From contig CM042010.1 of assembly GCA_023525715.1 (NCBI GenBank), forward strand, positions 157,327,907-157,391,906: a stretch of DNA of 64,000 nt, read 5' to 3'. Shown here piece after piece: positions 1 through 11,905 of this stretch (position 1 is the first letter of the stretch; the number at the start of each line of letters is the position of its first letter). The notes beneath the pieces were generated by a model, which made no database searches, was not told where the DNA came from, and was given only the letters and a program-made list of their open reading frames with translations. The translations under genes were made by a program, and so were the position numbers. This DNA comes from Cichorium intybus. Taxonomy: Eukaryota; Streptophyta; Magnoliopsida; Asterales; Asteraceae.

Positions 1-8
1 TAGAAACG

Positions 9-288
9 TAAGGCTGGGGGAGCAGTCCGCGAGCTATCCCCTCGCTAAACTGTGCCACGTTGGCGATGGCGAAGGCGAAGGAAAGGCGAGGAGTGGTTAG
101 CGATGAGCTTGGCGAGGAGCTTGGCTGAGATTTCAGACTAAAAACAGTTTGGCGAGCTCGCTGAGATTTCGACGAGGAGCTTGGCGAATGGCGAATGGCG
201 AGTGTGGCTGGAGCAGTTTGGCGAGCTTGGCGACTTCTTCGGCGAGTGGTTGGCGAGGGGGGTTAGCGAATTGCTCCCCCCAGCCTAA
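9..288. mobile_element. Short TIR-bounded repeat (MITE-like)
   Basis: The segment opens with TAAGGCTGGGGGAGCA (9-24) and closes with its near inverse complement (272-288); weaker inverted similarity runs about 45 bp inward on each side. The interior is GC-rich and made of degenerate copies of GGCGAGCTTGGCGA-like units. No clear target duplication is visible, and the left flank is only 8 bases long, so the superfamily cannot be assigned. It has no credible coding capacity. Confidence 0.45.
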
Positions 289-379
289 GCATTTAAATCA
301 GTTTTCTTCCATGTTAGTTACAAATAAGTAACTATCTTAATTTCAAGAACAATTTAATTAGCAAAACCTATTTTTACCA

Positions 380-387
380 CTATATAA
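380..387 (+). promoter_or_regulatory. Probable TATA box of the defensin-like gene
   Basis: A CTATATAAAT stretch lies about 95 bp upstream of the ATG at 480, a usual distance for a plant core promoter followed by a 60-70 nt leader. Position and sequence are seen; function is inferred. Confidence 0.55.
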
Positions 388-479
388 ATGAGAGAAACTA
401 GCTTCATATCTATATCATATCCTACATATCTATATATCTATCATTTATTTCCATTGGTGTTTTTTTCGTACATACTAGA

Positions 480-922
480 ATGACAAAGCTTAGATTGTTT
501 ACACTAGCACTTGTGGCTCTTCTCATACTTTGCAAAGGTTTTTTATTATTTTCTTTTATATTATTGTTATAGTTTTGTTTTATTTCATGTGACTTATAAC
601 CGATGATTCATATGATACGACTATATTCAAAAATGAAAAAAAAAAAAAGATGACATAAATATTTGGACTTAGTTTAATTTGTTTATATGATTATCATATC
701 TCTATAAAACCTATAACCTTTTTTCCAGATACAAATATGAAGGTTGTGGGAGGGAGCTGGGTCGATAGATGTTGTCATAATGATTACGTTGGAGTATGTA
801 GACCGGGCACAGAGGACGATCAAAAATGTGCCGATTCATGTAAAAAGTATTGCACGGATCATGAAACATCAGGAAAATGTGTTGATACATATGTTTGTCG
901 TTGCATCGAATGCATTTATTAA
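480..922 (+). CDS. Secreted defensin-like cysteine-rich peptide
   Basis: Two coding exons, 480-537 and 729-922, joined in phase 1 across a 191-bp intron (donor GGTTTT, acceptor TTTTCCAG). The 83-residue product starts with a hydrophobic signal peptide (residues 1-19, rich in Leu and Ala, ending LLILCK). The mature part holds ten cysteines, including adjacent Cys-Cys, a Cys-x3-Cys (KCADSC) and a late Cys-x-Cys (CRC). That is the cysteine-stabilised alpha-beta layout of plant defensin-like peptides. The intron at the end of the signal-peptide exon is typical of the family. Such peptides are secreted and act in defence or cell signalling; which applies here cannot be told. Classic plant defensins have eight cysteines, so the extra pair is notable. 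There is a TATA box upstream. Confidence 0.85.
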
Positions 923-2284
923 CTACTTATTTAAGATTTAAAAATTTATTAATAAATTGGTTTTATTTCAAGAAGGAAAAGGGTTATTTATAATTTATTA
1001 TGAATATATTGTAATCTCATATGATTTCGCATAATAAAGTAAAATAATCATGCTTGCTGGAAGTTGTTTATCTATACATTTGTCAATCACGATACTTAAA
1101 GCTTCAACCAATTTATTGATTGAAACATTTCAAAGAGAACTGAAAATGCTATATCATAAGTCTTTACTACTTTATGTATGCTCACTTGTGAGTGTTAGAG
1201 GTCATTTGTTTACAAGAAACAGTGTAATGTGATATACTTTTATCAAATAAACTAATACAAAATGTTAGTATGTCACATAATATGTGTATTTATATGTTTG
1301 AGATACATACACACAAAATAATTAAATAAATGAAGGCAGAGAAAGAGCTTATTTATTGAAAAAAATAATACGTAATTATATAATAAAAACTAAAATGAGA
1401 AAAGACAAACTTTTGGGTAAAATTATTATTCAATAGACGGTTAATATAGGATGCACGATGACGAGAGCCTCATAGACTAAGCGTGTAATTTTTGCCGGCG
1501 AAAATGACCATCAATGTAAAAATTTCAACCCTTTTATCTAAAATACAAAACATTTCAAACTATAGAAACCAAAAATATAATTCATTTATTTTTGAAAAAG
1601 CATTTCAAAACTTTTTGTTTTGATTTTGGAGGATTATAAAGAAAAGGGACTTGATAGAGCTGTTGTTGCTATTGTTGAAAATGAGTAAATAAAATCTTTA
1701 GTCTTAAGTTGCAAGAATTATATATTTGATCCTTGTAGAAATAAGTGAATTATATTTTTGCTCCATGTAATTTGCAATATTGTGTACTTTAGGCCCAGAT
1801 TTTAGAAGTTTACAAGTAGACTATGGCCTCTGTGGTTTCCATTATTCTGCATTTTAGATACAAATTTTGAATAATTACATGGATAGCCACTATAAATCGA
1901 GAAAAAAAATACACGCTTATTCCATGAGGTTCTCACCATCGACCTTCTGTTAAGTGTCTCTTAACATGAGCACATGACAATAAACCCAACGTACTACAGA
2001 CAGACCATCACCATTGTTATTCAGTATTCTTAATATTGTGGTTTCGGGTCGTGTACGGTTTTATTTGGAACGCAAATGCCCCTGTAATCGGTTCGGATCA
2101 CAGTTAAATCTACACAAAAAAGTATTACTTTATGTGATTCGCAAATCAAATCATGTTAGAACTCGCAAGATCATCTCAAACTTGAAACAACCCCTTCTAT
2201 CTCACGGATACTTGCAATTCACAGGATCATCAAATCATGAGCAAGTACTTGAAGGATACTTACAATTGCACTATCCAAATAAAA
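923..2284. other. Intergenic, no gene seen
   Basis: AT-rich sequence between the defensin-like gene and the 3' end of the convergent NEK gene. It should hold the 3' UTR and polyadenylation signals of both (AATAAA-like words near 945-960 and 1033). Short open frames on both strands lack codon structure or recognisable motifs. The 1700-1860 stretch resembles dispersed intergenic repeats, but no boundaries can be defined. Confidence 0.6.
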
Positions 2285-5200
2285 CTACAAATTTCCAGCA
2301 ACACCACCGCTTCCCTTGAAGCTTTTTGACAACCAAATAGCAGTTTCTCTCGGAGACACCTTCTCAGGGCCAAACGGCTTCAACAAAACCGCTAATTCTT
2401 CGATCCGTTCTTGCTGCATCAACTGTGCACTAAACTCCAACAACCCCTCTAACGCCTCCGCTCGTTGCTGAAACGACGACGTGTCAAACCTACGCTGCTG
2501 TCCAGACACGTGGGTCGAACCACCGGCGGTTTTCGTGTGGGTTTGGTCAATGATTTTGACCGACCATTGGTCGGTTGTAACGGATGTGCCTCTGCTGTTA
2601 GGGTAAGCACCGGAAGAACATACCGATGAGGTTCTATCGATTGGTAGGATTAGGCGTTCTGTCGTAGAGGCTGAAGGAATCTCCGTCATCTTGTCGATTA
2701 GTGGAGCGTTGACTGATACATCTGGAGACTCGATACTAGAAAGACCTGTGTTGGATTTTGGGAGAGATATCTTACGAATAGTTCGTGATGGTTTGGTAGC
2801 TGGAGTTTTTGATTCTGGGAGCTGAGAATCAAACACAAATGCCCTTAGTCACAACTAAAGTTGCAATGTTGAAATATTTAGGGCTAAAGGTAAGAAACAG
2901 CAGCCTACTTTGATTTATTTGTTTGTTATAGCATTTCACTTTCATTTCTTTCAATTATTGTATCATATATTAATATTTGGAACAATCTTATATTATGGAC
3001 ATACCAAATCATCTCTGGTTATCTTTGGCAAAGAAGTTCGTCTTCTAGGAGTAGTAGAAGCTTTTGGTGGTGTGAATGTTGGGGTTTTGGTAAAACTCGG
3101 TGTTTTTACGTCATTGGTACCGTGAGTTGATGGCTTTCTAGTAAAGGATCTTGACAAATCATGTTCAGATACACTAGGATTTAAGGCACGATCACTGCTG
3201 AATGATTGCCTCTGTTTTCTATGAGAATTAACCATTTGAGGTTCAATGAATGTTGTTTTCTTTTCGTAGTTATAATCAGACCAACGGACTGGATATGTAT
3301 GGTGTCTAGGGTTGTTGAGGTTTAGATTGAGATTATGTACATAGGGTTGAAGATGTGAATGTTTGAGCAAATCGGCAGCCTGGCAATGAGTAAAAAAAAT
3401 CAAGTTAAAGAAAATGAAACTACAAAAGACGTTCATGTTGTTGTATACTGTCTTTCACACAACAAAAAGATTTTAAATAGTGCAACTGTGCAAGGCTAGC
3501 TTTAAAATCTTTATAATTAGATTAAATTACATGTTTGATCCCTAGGTATAGTTGATTTTTGCAGTTCTTGTCCCAATAAGTTTTTTCTTGCAATATTAGT
3601 CGTTAACTGAGGTTTTTGTAACGTTTTTTGTCCATGTTCCAAGTAAATGACTAAATTTGCTCCAAGAGTCTAGCTGATTTTTGCAATTTTTGCCCCAAAA
3701 ATTTTGTCATATTATTTAGAACAAGATCAAAAACAGTACAGAAACCTCTAACTAAGGACCAAAATTGCAAATAAAAGATTTTGGACCAAAATCGGCTATA
3801 TTTAGTGACCAAAAGTGTTATTTACTCTTAAATGATGCTGTAATCATACAATGTTTTTATAACAGAAGGACATTTAATAAGTTACTGCAATATTTTTAAA
3901 ACTATCACTGAAGTGTACTGTGAATTTAAGCTTAAAAAAACTAATGCAAACGGTAAAAAGAGGAAAAAAGTGTGATACACTTGGTCTCATTTCTGGGTTT
4001 TTCCGCAGCATGCTCTTAACAAGCCCTCGACTGAAAAACGAAAAAGAAAAAAAAAAAAAAAAAGTTGGAAAAATAAACACATGAAAGATAAAGTTTTTAG
4101 AAGATCTCAAACATCTAAAAAAACTCACAATGCACCAGAATACATGGTTGGAAGTGGAGCGACTATAGATTTGTTTATCTTGTTGATTAAAGCTTGCATA
4201 TCCTGCCAATAAAAATCAAATTTCAAAGCAAACAATTAGTTATCATCGAGTGTATTCAAAACATTTGGTTAATAGTCAAAATTCGCTTTTAAACTATGTA
4301 CTATTGTTGTGAAATGAAAGGAGTAAAAGTTGATAAAAACAAAAGATGGACTTACAAAAGCTTTGAAGGCAGGCTTGAAAGCCATCATTTCATATATACA
4401 ACATCCTGTACAAGTAGCGCGTAATGAGTGCATTATCTAGTCACTAAGGTAGTGTTCGTTAAGTTTTTTCAGGTAATAAATTGTAGAAAACAATTGGTTA
4501 AAGATTTTTTATTAAAATTCAAAATTTTAATAGTTAAATCATTTTTTTCTTTGAGTGGTCAAACCGAATAAATTCCTAACCTATAGTGGTTTTTATAAGA
4601 TTCAAATTTTTATGTAATGGTTTTTCTGAAAAAGAAAACAAACTCTCAGTGGAAAAAAAATTATTTTGGTCATTAAACTTGAAAAAAACTTAAGTCAGCA
4701 GTTTCTATGGAACTTCGCTAACTTTTAATGATACATTGTCATTTCATTTTATTAAATTACAACATTATTTAATTAGAATAACGAAAAAATATCAATTTTC
4801 TTTAAGGTATTCCAGGTTTAATGAGCTTTTAACATGTTATAATTTTTTTTTTTTTTTTTTTTTTGTATATAAAAGTTTGTTAGTTATCATTAAAATAACG
4901 TATAGAATAGAGTTAAATTACATAGTGTATTTACATATAATACAAAAAGTTCGTATGCAAAGTCATTCCATTGCTATACACAATACCATGGAATGTAATA
5001 ACTCATTCCATTCAATTCCTTTGTCATTTCATCTCGACATTTCATTACATCCAACCAAACAGACTACAACAACTAAAACAAACCCGAATAAAAAGATGTG
5101 GGAATTACCTAAAGACCAGATATCCGACTTAGAACCATAAGGTATATCCGCAAGAAGCTCGGGACACATGTAACTAGGAGTGCCCACAACCTGATGTAAA

Positions 5201-6387
5201 AAATTCTGTGAGAAAAAGTAAAACACCCTTCAAATCAACTTTTATAGCAATATGCTTACAGAGGATGCCAGATCATCAGAAGTCAACATTTTAGCAAGAC
5301 CAAAATCACCTGAAAACACAACAAAACAAACTACTGAGTTATATCAAACATTTCAGTATTTCATAATTTTAACCACAAGGTAGCCAGCCATTACCAAGTC
5401 TGATTTCTTGATCTCTTGTTAGGAATATATTCGAACACTGAAATGAAAAGGAAATTATCAAGTTATATTATATTCTAACTTTCAGATAAATCAAGCAGAA
5501 TAGGTAAAAAATATTGCAGAAAAATGTGGTTAACCTTAACATCTCGGTGAAGAATATGATTAACGTGCAAGTAATCAAGGGCGGTTAGGAGTTGGACGAG
5601 CCATTTGCATAGTTTCTGCATTTTTTTTAACAAGATAACATGAAGCAGATTATTATAAAAATATGTTTTGAGTTCTATTTAATGCAACTATAATTTGTGT
5701 ACAAAAGTTTGGTTTACCTCTTCTGGGAAATGAGCTCCATTGGCTCTTTTGATTGCTTCAGTCCTACATGAACAAATAGATGGAAACATGACAACAATTA
5801 TATTAAAAAAATGAAAAATGATGAATTGATTAACGTTAAAAACTTACATGTCTCCTCCTTCACAATGAGCTATAATAATACACACATAACAACCCTGAAA
5901 TATAAAAAATTATTTAGAGTTTTAAAATTAAAAAAACAAAAGGTCGGGGCTATAATTGTACATGAACCAACAGACCACACAGACCTTTTCTACCCATGAA
6001 TCTTTGTATTCTACTATAAAAGGATTTTGCACTTTGGAAATAAGCTCCATCTGCACAAAAGAGAACCAGAAAGACTATAAAATATGAATCATGTTTTCAT
6101 TATTTATTTAATATACTAAAAAGAATAGGCAATAGCAACCTCCAGAAGGGCAGATTTACGGGTTCTATCAGACTGTCTGGCAAGTCGGATTTTCTTCAAA
6201 ACATACCTGCAAGATTACAGTTTTCATCGATTGAATTTCCACAAATTGGAGAAATAACACCATATATGTGAAAGATTAAACAATAAAGATGAAAGCCTCA
6301 CTTTTTCCTTTCACGTTTATGCCTCACAAGTAGAGCAGAAGCAAATGATCCCTTCCCAATCTGTTCTAATACTTCATAGTTCTCCAT
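2285..6387 (-). CDS. NEK: NIMA-related Ser/Thr protein kinase (plant NEK1/2/3-like)
   Basis: Fourteen coding exons can be placed with GT-AG junctions in consistent phase: 6387-6302, 6206-6140, 6050-5985, 5894-5848, 5763-5718, 5615-5535, 5437-5395, 5309-5260, 5190-5109, 4405-4356, 4202-4129, 4030-3979, 3379-3005, 2821-2285. The product is 551 residues. The N-terminal kinase domain (about 4-255) has the glycine loop IGKGSF (10-15), YVLKK with the catalytic Lys near 33, HRDVK (127-131), DFG (147-149) and the MCPE substrate-anchor motif near 170. The tail is Ser/Thr-rich, followed by a conserved end block (RAEALEGLLEF, KPFGPEKVSPRETAIWL) typical of plant NEKs. Plant NEKs phosphorylate tubulin and shape microtubules and directional cell growth. 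The gene appears intact. A 5' UTR intron is likely: an acceptor lies at 6426 and the leader may begin near 7.5 kb. Confidence 0.93.
3519..3829. mobile_element. MITE-like insertion in a NEK intron
   Basis: Inside the intron between coding exons 12 and 13. The two ends are imperfect inverted repeats of about 40 bp (roughly 75% alike): the left end contains AAATTACATGTTTGATCC and the right end, inverted, AAATAACACTTTTGGTCA. It has no coding capacity. It is the main reason this intron is longer than its neighbours. Confidence 0.4.
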
Positions 6388-7824
6388 TTGATGAACTCCA
6401 ACAGAATCTTAAATAAGTTTCCTTTCTGCAAATGTTTTTTCAGAAAAAGAATGTCGATATATTATATAGCAGTTTTAATCATGTCTATATAACACCTGTT
6501 TTGAAAGTTACAAGCAATAATACTCTCACAAGTATTCTTATACAAATACAAATTCAGATTGCAACAAGTGATGTGAGAACTTAAAGTGGTTTGATGACAT
6601 TCTACTTGCAATAAATGAAAACTACAACTAGAAAATGACGTGTTGTTATAGGTTCTTTATCAACACCGACCTTACATCTAATCAAAGAGGTAAGTAAGCT
6701 GGCCTTCGCATTCATTCTTCCTAACTTTTCAACAATATGCAAAACCATCGGAATATTATGACAGAGACTTGCTTTTATAGTGATTATGATTTTTTAATGA
6801 AGTTGATGTAACAGAATTGATCTCCGGAATGTAAGATTACCTATGGTTTTACTTAAACTTCTTCTAATTCTTCAATCGCATAATCACTTAAAAAAAACTC
6901 AACTCAAAACACCCCCAGATACACCGATTTAATCAGGTACCCTCCTTTGAGATGGTATGATAAATGATAGGAAGATGTCGTCTTACATGATAATTACTTA
7001 AAATCGAATGTCGATCGTTCCTCGTAACCGCTTGATCTTACACTTACAATCATAAAATTCGAAAACCAAAAAGGGAGCGAACATACAATACTACTCCGAT
7101 GAATTATTAGTAGAGTGGCCGGTAAAAGGACAAATTGAGCGCCAATTAGTGAAAACCTAAAGTGCAATTACTAAAATTCACAAAATAACCAGGATGATCG
7201 CATACAGCAGACAAGTAGAAAAAAAAAAAAAGAGGAGAAATGTTGAAAAGGAAATGCAAAGGAGATAGTTTAGTACCTAATATCGAAGATGAAGTAAAGT
7301 CATAAGCATCGAATTCCCATTAAAAAGACACAAACAGGAAAATTATCTGAATTAACAAACAATTTTTTTACAGAAATGTACAGAAAAGATGAAGAAGAAA
7401 CTGCTGTACACTGATTTGACTGAGCATATGAATTAGAAAATTCAGGTTGAAGGTGTCATAAGCGGAGGGGACAAGAAGAAGAGACCGGGCGGCAAAAGAA
7501 TTGAAAACCAAGCAAAGAAAAAGAAAAAGCAGAAATTACGTGAATTTAAAAACTAGAATACGTGCTCTCAATGTTTCTTTTTGTGATGGACATGATCAAC
7601 TTTCGTCACCGATAGTTTGAAAAAGACACAATTGTTTGGATGTTCTTTCAAATTTGGAACCTAGCTTTCAAATTTATCTGATGCAGGTTTAAAAATGAAT
7701 TTCCTTCACTTTTGGTTTTATTGTCGCGATTTGTTTCTTGTATCGTTATATGTAACAACACAATTTGTCAAAATTATAAAAATCACAATTTTGATATGAG
7801 ACCAAATTCGTAATTTACTGATAA
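6388..7824 (-). promoter_or_regulatory. NEK 5' UTR, leader intron and promoter region
   Basis: A leader acceptor (TTTGCAG, ending at 6426) lies 38 bp upstream of the NEK ATG. A possible donor (TTAGGTACTA) is near 7277 and a purine-rich stretch at 7440-7560 could be the first untranslated exon. The rest is AT-rich with no other gene visible. Exon limits are inferred; a transcript would settle them. Confidence 0.4.
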
Positions 7825-8280
7825 CTAGTGGGTGCCCGTGCTCCGCACGGGTTTGGAATTGCTGGAGCACGGGTCCGGATAAATACTAAAGACATAAGCG
7901 TACTCTGCCGTGTGTTAACAACTGTTGATGTGAAAATAATCCCACCCTTGTCTTTTTTCCTGAATGTCAAAATCGGGGGCTCCTTGTTTAACCTGTAATT
8001 ATATACATAAATCGAAACTAAGGTTAAAACAGCATAGAATGAGATGTCACATTTATTTTTTTTTTAAATCAGAAAAGACAATTATCACAAAAGTACGTTG
8101 CTATTTTTTGCATTCAACCCTAAAGAAAACAAATAAACCTACACACCTTAACACCAAGTTTTTGACAAAAACTTTCTGAAAGTAGAAGAGAATATGCAGA
8201 CTGCTTATCCGCCCCCGATGGATCTACAATAACCAATAAAATTAGTCTAAAGGAAAGTGTTAAATGGAAGCAACGGGAAC

Positions 8281-8424
8281 GTACTTTCATTCGTTTGTTT
8301 ATTATAGCATCATACTTTCATTTCTTCCTATTACAAGACTATAACCAATTTTAAGGTGGATTTTTGAAAGTAGGATGCTGTAAATGAAAGTAGAATGCTA
8401 TAATAAACAAAAGAATGAAAGTAC
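8281..8424. mobile_element. MITE with ~43-bp terminal inverted repeats
   Basis: The left arm (8281-8323) and right arm (8382-8424) are inverted copies with only a few mismatches, both starting GTACTTTCATTC and containing TTTATTATAGCAT. The spacer is 58 bp. A related single arm occurs at about 2908-2950 (TTTGTTATAGCATTTCACTT), in the last NEK intron, so the family is present at least twice here. Confidence 0.7.
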
Positions 8425-9070
8425 ATTGCCATTTCTTTGAAAAAAACTCATAATACCTTCAAGCAACCAAAATGTCAATGGGACATACCTCTAAATTTCA
8501 AACAAAAACCTTATCAGCAAGAGTCGAGAACAAAAATGAATAACATGATAAAATAACTTGATGAAAAACAGATCAAACCTGATAGAAAACCAATCAAGAA
8601 GCAATATATTTATGGATTAAAATTGTTATAGTTAAACAACATTTGATTGTAATTTGTAAACGGAATCGTTGATGGAGGAATTTCCAGCGCATATGCAAGT
8701 CTGAAAACTATAAATTACAAATAAATGCGTAAAACAACCAGGTCGGCGTGAGGAGATGGAGTGGATAGAGCAGTGTTCTGTAGGAGGACTTCAATGCTCG
8801 GAATTTTCAAATAATCAAGTACAATTCATTTGCAACAAACTTGCAAATAAGATGATAAGAAAACCAATTCATCATTGGAACAAATAGTTGGTGAATTTAT
8901 CAAACACTACAATGAAGTGAATGAATTTGTTAGTAGAATCGTAAAGTAAAGACGACCATAAGTACATCTAAAAATTAAAATTCTCTATAAAAGTGGATTT
9001 GAAAATAAAAAGTGAGATTAAAATTAGGTTTAAAAAAAGTAGCAAACCTTTTACGGGTTTAATAGGAGCA

Positions 9071-9180
9071 CGACTAAACTGTAAATGTCCAATGCCTTGT
9101 AAGACCTCTGTGGTGCTCCATCTAGCCATAGTCCATCACCAATTACTTTGTGTTTAAAGTCAGGGTAATTGTGTTTCACC
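9071..9180 (-). pseudogene. Captured exon of an unrecognised gene
   Basis: On the minus strand an acceptor (TTTACCCCAG) is followed by an open stretch encoding VKHNYPDFKHK and GLWLDGAPQ. The wording looks like a conserved plant protein, but I cannot name the family with confidence. The frame runs on to LLNP and a stop with no obvious splice donor. It lies next to the ARPC1 fragments inside the Helitron, which suggests a captured piece and not a working gene. Confidence 0.4.
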
Positions 9181-9429
9181 TGGGGTAAATATATATAATT
9201 TAAAAAATATATATACAATAACAATAATAAAGAGGGAAATTGATATTTGATAGATATTTGATAAAAAGTAATAATAACCCACCAAGCCCTTGCGTTTCTT
9301 TTCACGGTTATCGTCCCATTCTGTGGAATTAGTTAACGGATCCCTCTAAGAAGCTGTGAAAAAAAAAATTATTTTAAGAAAATAATAAAGTGAGGATAAA
9401 CGGAGAAATATATGTGACAACGTACCACG

Positions 9430-10046
9430 GTAGATTTGTTTATTGAATTTTTTAGCAGAAGGGGAAGGTCCAGTTTGGTGATCAACAAAGTATATCATTG
9501 AATTATGACTTGTGTCAAAACCAAAAAAAAAAACACAAACAGAATTCAAAATCTTTAATAATCATAAATTTAAATATCTAAATAGAGTAAATTCTCTTAC
9601 CCACGTAGGCTAAGCTACTACCACTTGGGGACCATTTGACATCAAAGGCTCAGCAGAAAGAGAGATCAAGCTGAACAATTTGCTGCTCAAACATTAAAAG
9701 AAATAAAGTTAAATTATCGATGCTGAATATGTATTCTTCTACATAAATCACTTAGTTTTTTCCTTCATGATTTTATCATAAGTTTTACGTATAAAATAGA
9801 AATATTATATAAGTCGACCTCTCCAAATTTTGCATCTAATGAAGCCCCACTTCCTGATTTCCTTGGTTTACTGTAAAAAATCATTACAAAATACAAATGT
9901 CAGTGCAAATGTTCCGGTAAAAAAAATAAGAAAAGTAGGAAAAGACAAAGCCTCTGGATTTTTTATGCATACCTTGCATCAACTCCTTTTATAAAAGTCG
10001 AAAATACCCTGTATTTCCCATCGGTAGATGTTGTAGCAATGAGAAC
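9430..10046 (-). pseudogene. ARPC1: Broken ARPC1 (Arp2/3 complex subunit 1) exons
   Basis: Four consecutive exons of the WD40 protein ARPC1 can be read on the minus strand: 10046-9973 (VLIATTSTDGK, STFIKGVDA), 9870-9819 (KFGE), 9682-9601 (QIVQLDLSFC, FDVKWSPSG) and about 9507-9450 (HNSMIYFVD, TGPSPSA). ARPC1 is a subunit of the Arp2/3 complex that nucleates branched actin. In the third exon the expected Trp before AFDVKW is TGA, a nonsense change. The acceptor before the fourth exon has lost one G and shifts phase, and homology stops after TGPSPSA. Upstream WD repeats and the C-terminus are missing. This is a gene fragment carried by the Helitron. Confidence 0.85.
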
Positions 10047-10212
10047 CTGTCAAGAATAACTAATCATGTCAAAATAACAGTTTGTATTACTTACATATAT
10101 ATGCAATAACAAAAGAAACTTATGCATATCTATACATAGTCCATATATACACACCTAAGGGTACACAGGTAAAAAGGGTCTTATAATAGCCGGACAATGT
10201 AACATTCTAATA

Positions 10213-10553
10213 AGGGGCCGTTTCTTTTTTACTTAATTTGAAAAGCTATACATGGTTGTTTCGTTTTAACTTAATCTAGATGGAACGACCTAATGGGTTA
10301 AGCCAGAAAACCTGGCTTAATGTATTAAGACATTAACCCTTTACCTATTAGCCATTCTTTTCTTCCTCTGCGTTAAAATTGATATAAATATTGTGAAAGT
10401 TGGTTTTTGGAATGTAAGGGTAAGATGGACATTTAGTCTCATTATGGTTTATTCAGTCTAAAAAAGAAGCAGTCCTTATGTATACATCACTTATATCTGT
10501 ACACTCACTTTAGCATACAGGACTTAATGAGGACAAACTAAGAAACAACCCCT
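10213..10553. mobile_element. hAT-like MITE
   Basis: It begins AGGGGCCGTTTCTT and ends with the inverse of AGGGGTTGTTTCTT, about 14 bp of terminal inverted repeat of the kind seen in plant hAT-type MITEs. The ~340-bp interior is non-coding. The flanking 8-mers (TCTAATAA and TAAATTTA) are only partly alike, so the target duplication is unproven. Confidence 0.5.
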
Positions 10554-10890
10554 AAATTTATGAGATGCAAATGTTGGTGAGAAGGGCAATGAGTTATGAG
10601 TGCACAAAAAGTAATTTTAATATCATACTTAAATCAGCAAAGTAGCAAAATTTAAATTTTTTATGAAATAAAAGATATTATGAACATTATTAGGATGCCA
10701 AGGAATCATGCTTTTTCCTGATTAGCTTACTAACCCACCTAAAGAAACAAATATTGTATACGGCTAACTTTCTGCAATATATCTCTTCTTCAGCACCGTG
10801 CAAACATTCTTTGGGATTTGGAGTATGCATGAAAAAAATTGGTTAGTGTATGTATAAAAACATATTCTGATCAATAACAATGTAAGCCTT

Positions 10891-10972
10891 ACCCCAATTG
10901 GATCGTCAATGGGTTTGATTGCATCTCTTTCGACTTCTTGTCTGAATTCTACATAATCTTCTCTTGCATGCT
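10891..10972 (-). pseudogene. Captured exon of an unrecognised gene
   Basis: The minus strand shows an acceptor (ACATTGACAG), an open reading of about 26 codons (HAREDYVEFRQ, AIKPIDDPIG) and a donor (GGTAAGG). Exon shape and codon use are convincing, but I do not recognise the protein. It lies between the MYB and ARPC1 fragments in the Helitron, so it probably comes from another captured gene or from a 3' exon of one of them. Confidence 0.4.
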
Positions 10973-11187
10973 GTCAATGTAGGATAGTAATTCGGTTATC
11001 AGGTTATGTCAAAAGAGCAAATGACTATTCATTATTCAAATAAAACAATTACTATAATTCAGCAACATTTACTATCTGACTTTTATTTTCTTGTTGAAAT
11101 GCTGCATTTGTTACGCAAATTTATAACCATGTTAACATAAATCATAAAGGTTTTACTATTCTCAATCACACAACACGTAACAGTTTA

Positions 11188-11905
11188 CCTGATTTCTTAT
11201 TGGTCCAGGAATCTAGCTTGTATGGTGTTTCTTTGATCGACTGGTTATCAGTTATCACCCCTGTTCTAGAGTCGGTATGGTCAACGGGTTGTTGACCGAT
11301 TGAGTCTCCGGTTATGAGGGGTTTCCGGAGGGGAAATCGTCGGCGACGATATCGAAGAGGCTCGACCGTCGTTTTCTCCTGGAGATATTGCTTTGCCTGA
11401 TGAAATATTTATGGGCATGGCTTGCGACTTGAGTTGGTGTTCGTGTAATCACATAGTTCCTCGTTATTCCTCGCCAATCGCCTTTTCCGAGCTTTTGTAA
11501 ACCTAATAGAAACATCCGGTGTTCTTCCTCCGTCCAAGGCACACCTACAAATCAAAACACAAAATCAGAAAATCATTCGAAGCTTGCAAATTTGGATGAG
11601 GAAACCGAAGTTCTATTGTTTACCTTTTTTCCTTTCACGGCCTGAAGACGACCCGGCAACGAAATCCACAGACCCGTATCCGTCACCGGTGGCGTTATGA
11701 TCCGGAGTGTCTCCGGGCGAATCTAGGTCGGTGCCGCCTCCGGGAAACCCATTGAAGAAGGTGCTGCTTCCGGATCGTTGCAGTGACTCAAGTTCCCCAT
11801 AGTTGCACTCTTCCGAATCGACCCATCAGTAATCCGAACCCCAAATATCTTCAGACCTCGATTAGGTAAGGGAGAAACTGAGGGAAGAAGAGAAAACGTT
11901 TCCAC
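11188..11905 (-). pseudogene. Broken MYB-related (SHAQKYF-type) transcription factor
   Basis: Two exons on the minus strand. Exon 1 (11905-~11623) encodes KIFGVRITDGS, the block that precedes the MYB repeat in the MYB1R1/MYBS3/KUA1 group. A one-base loss after MGNL moves the reading to another frame, in which GFPGGGTDLDSPG and GSSSGRERKKG continue. Exon 2 (from ~11546) encodes PWTEEEHRMFLLGLQKLG, TPTQVASHAHKYF and RRKRRSSLFDIV. After DDFPSGNP the frame ends, while a shifted frame stays open for about 45 codons to a donor near 11188, so a second frameshift is likely. The N-terminal zinc knuckle typical of the group is absent. These proteins bind I-box/TATCCA-like DNA; this copy cannot make a full one. 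Confidence 0.75.
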
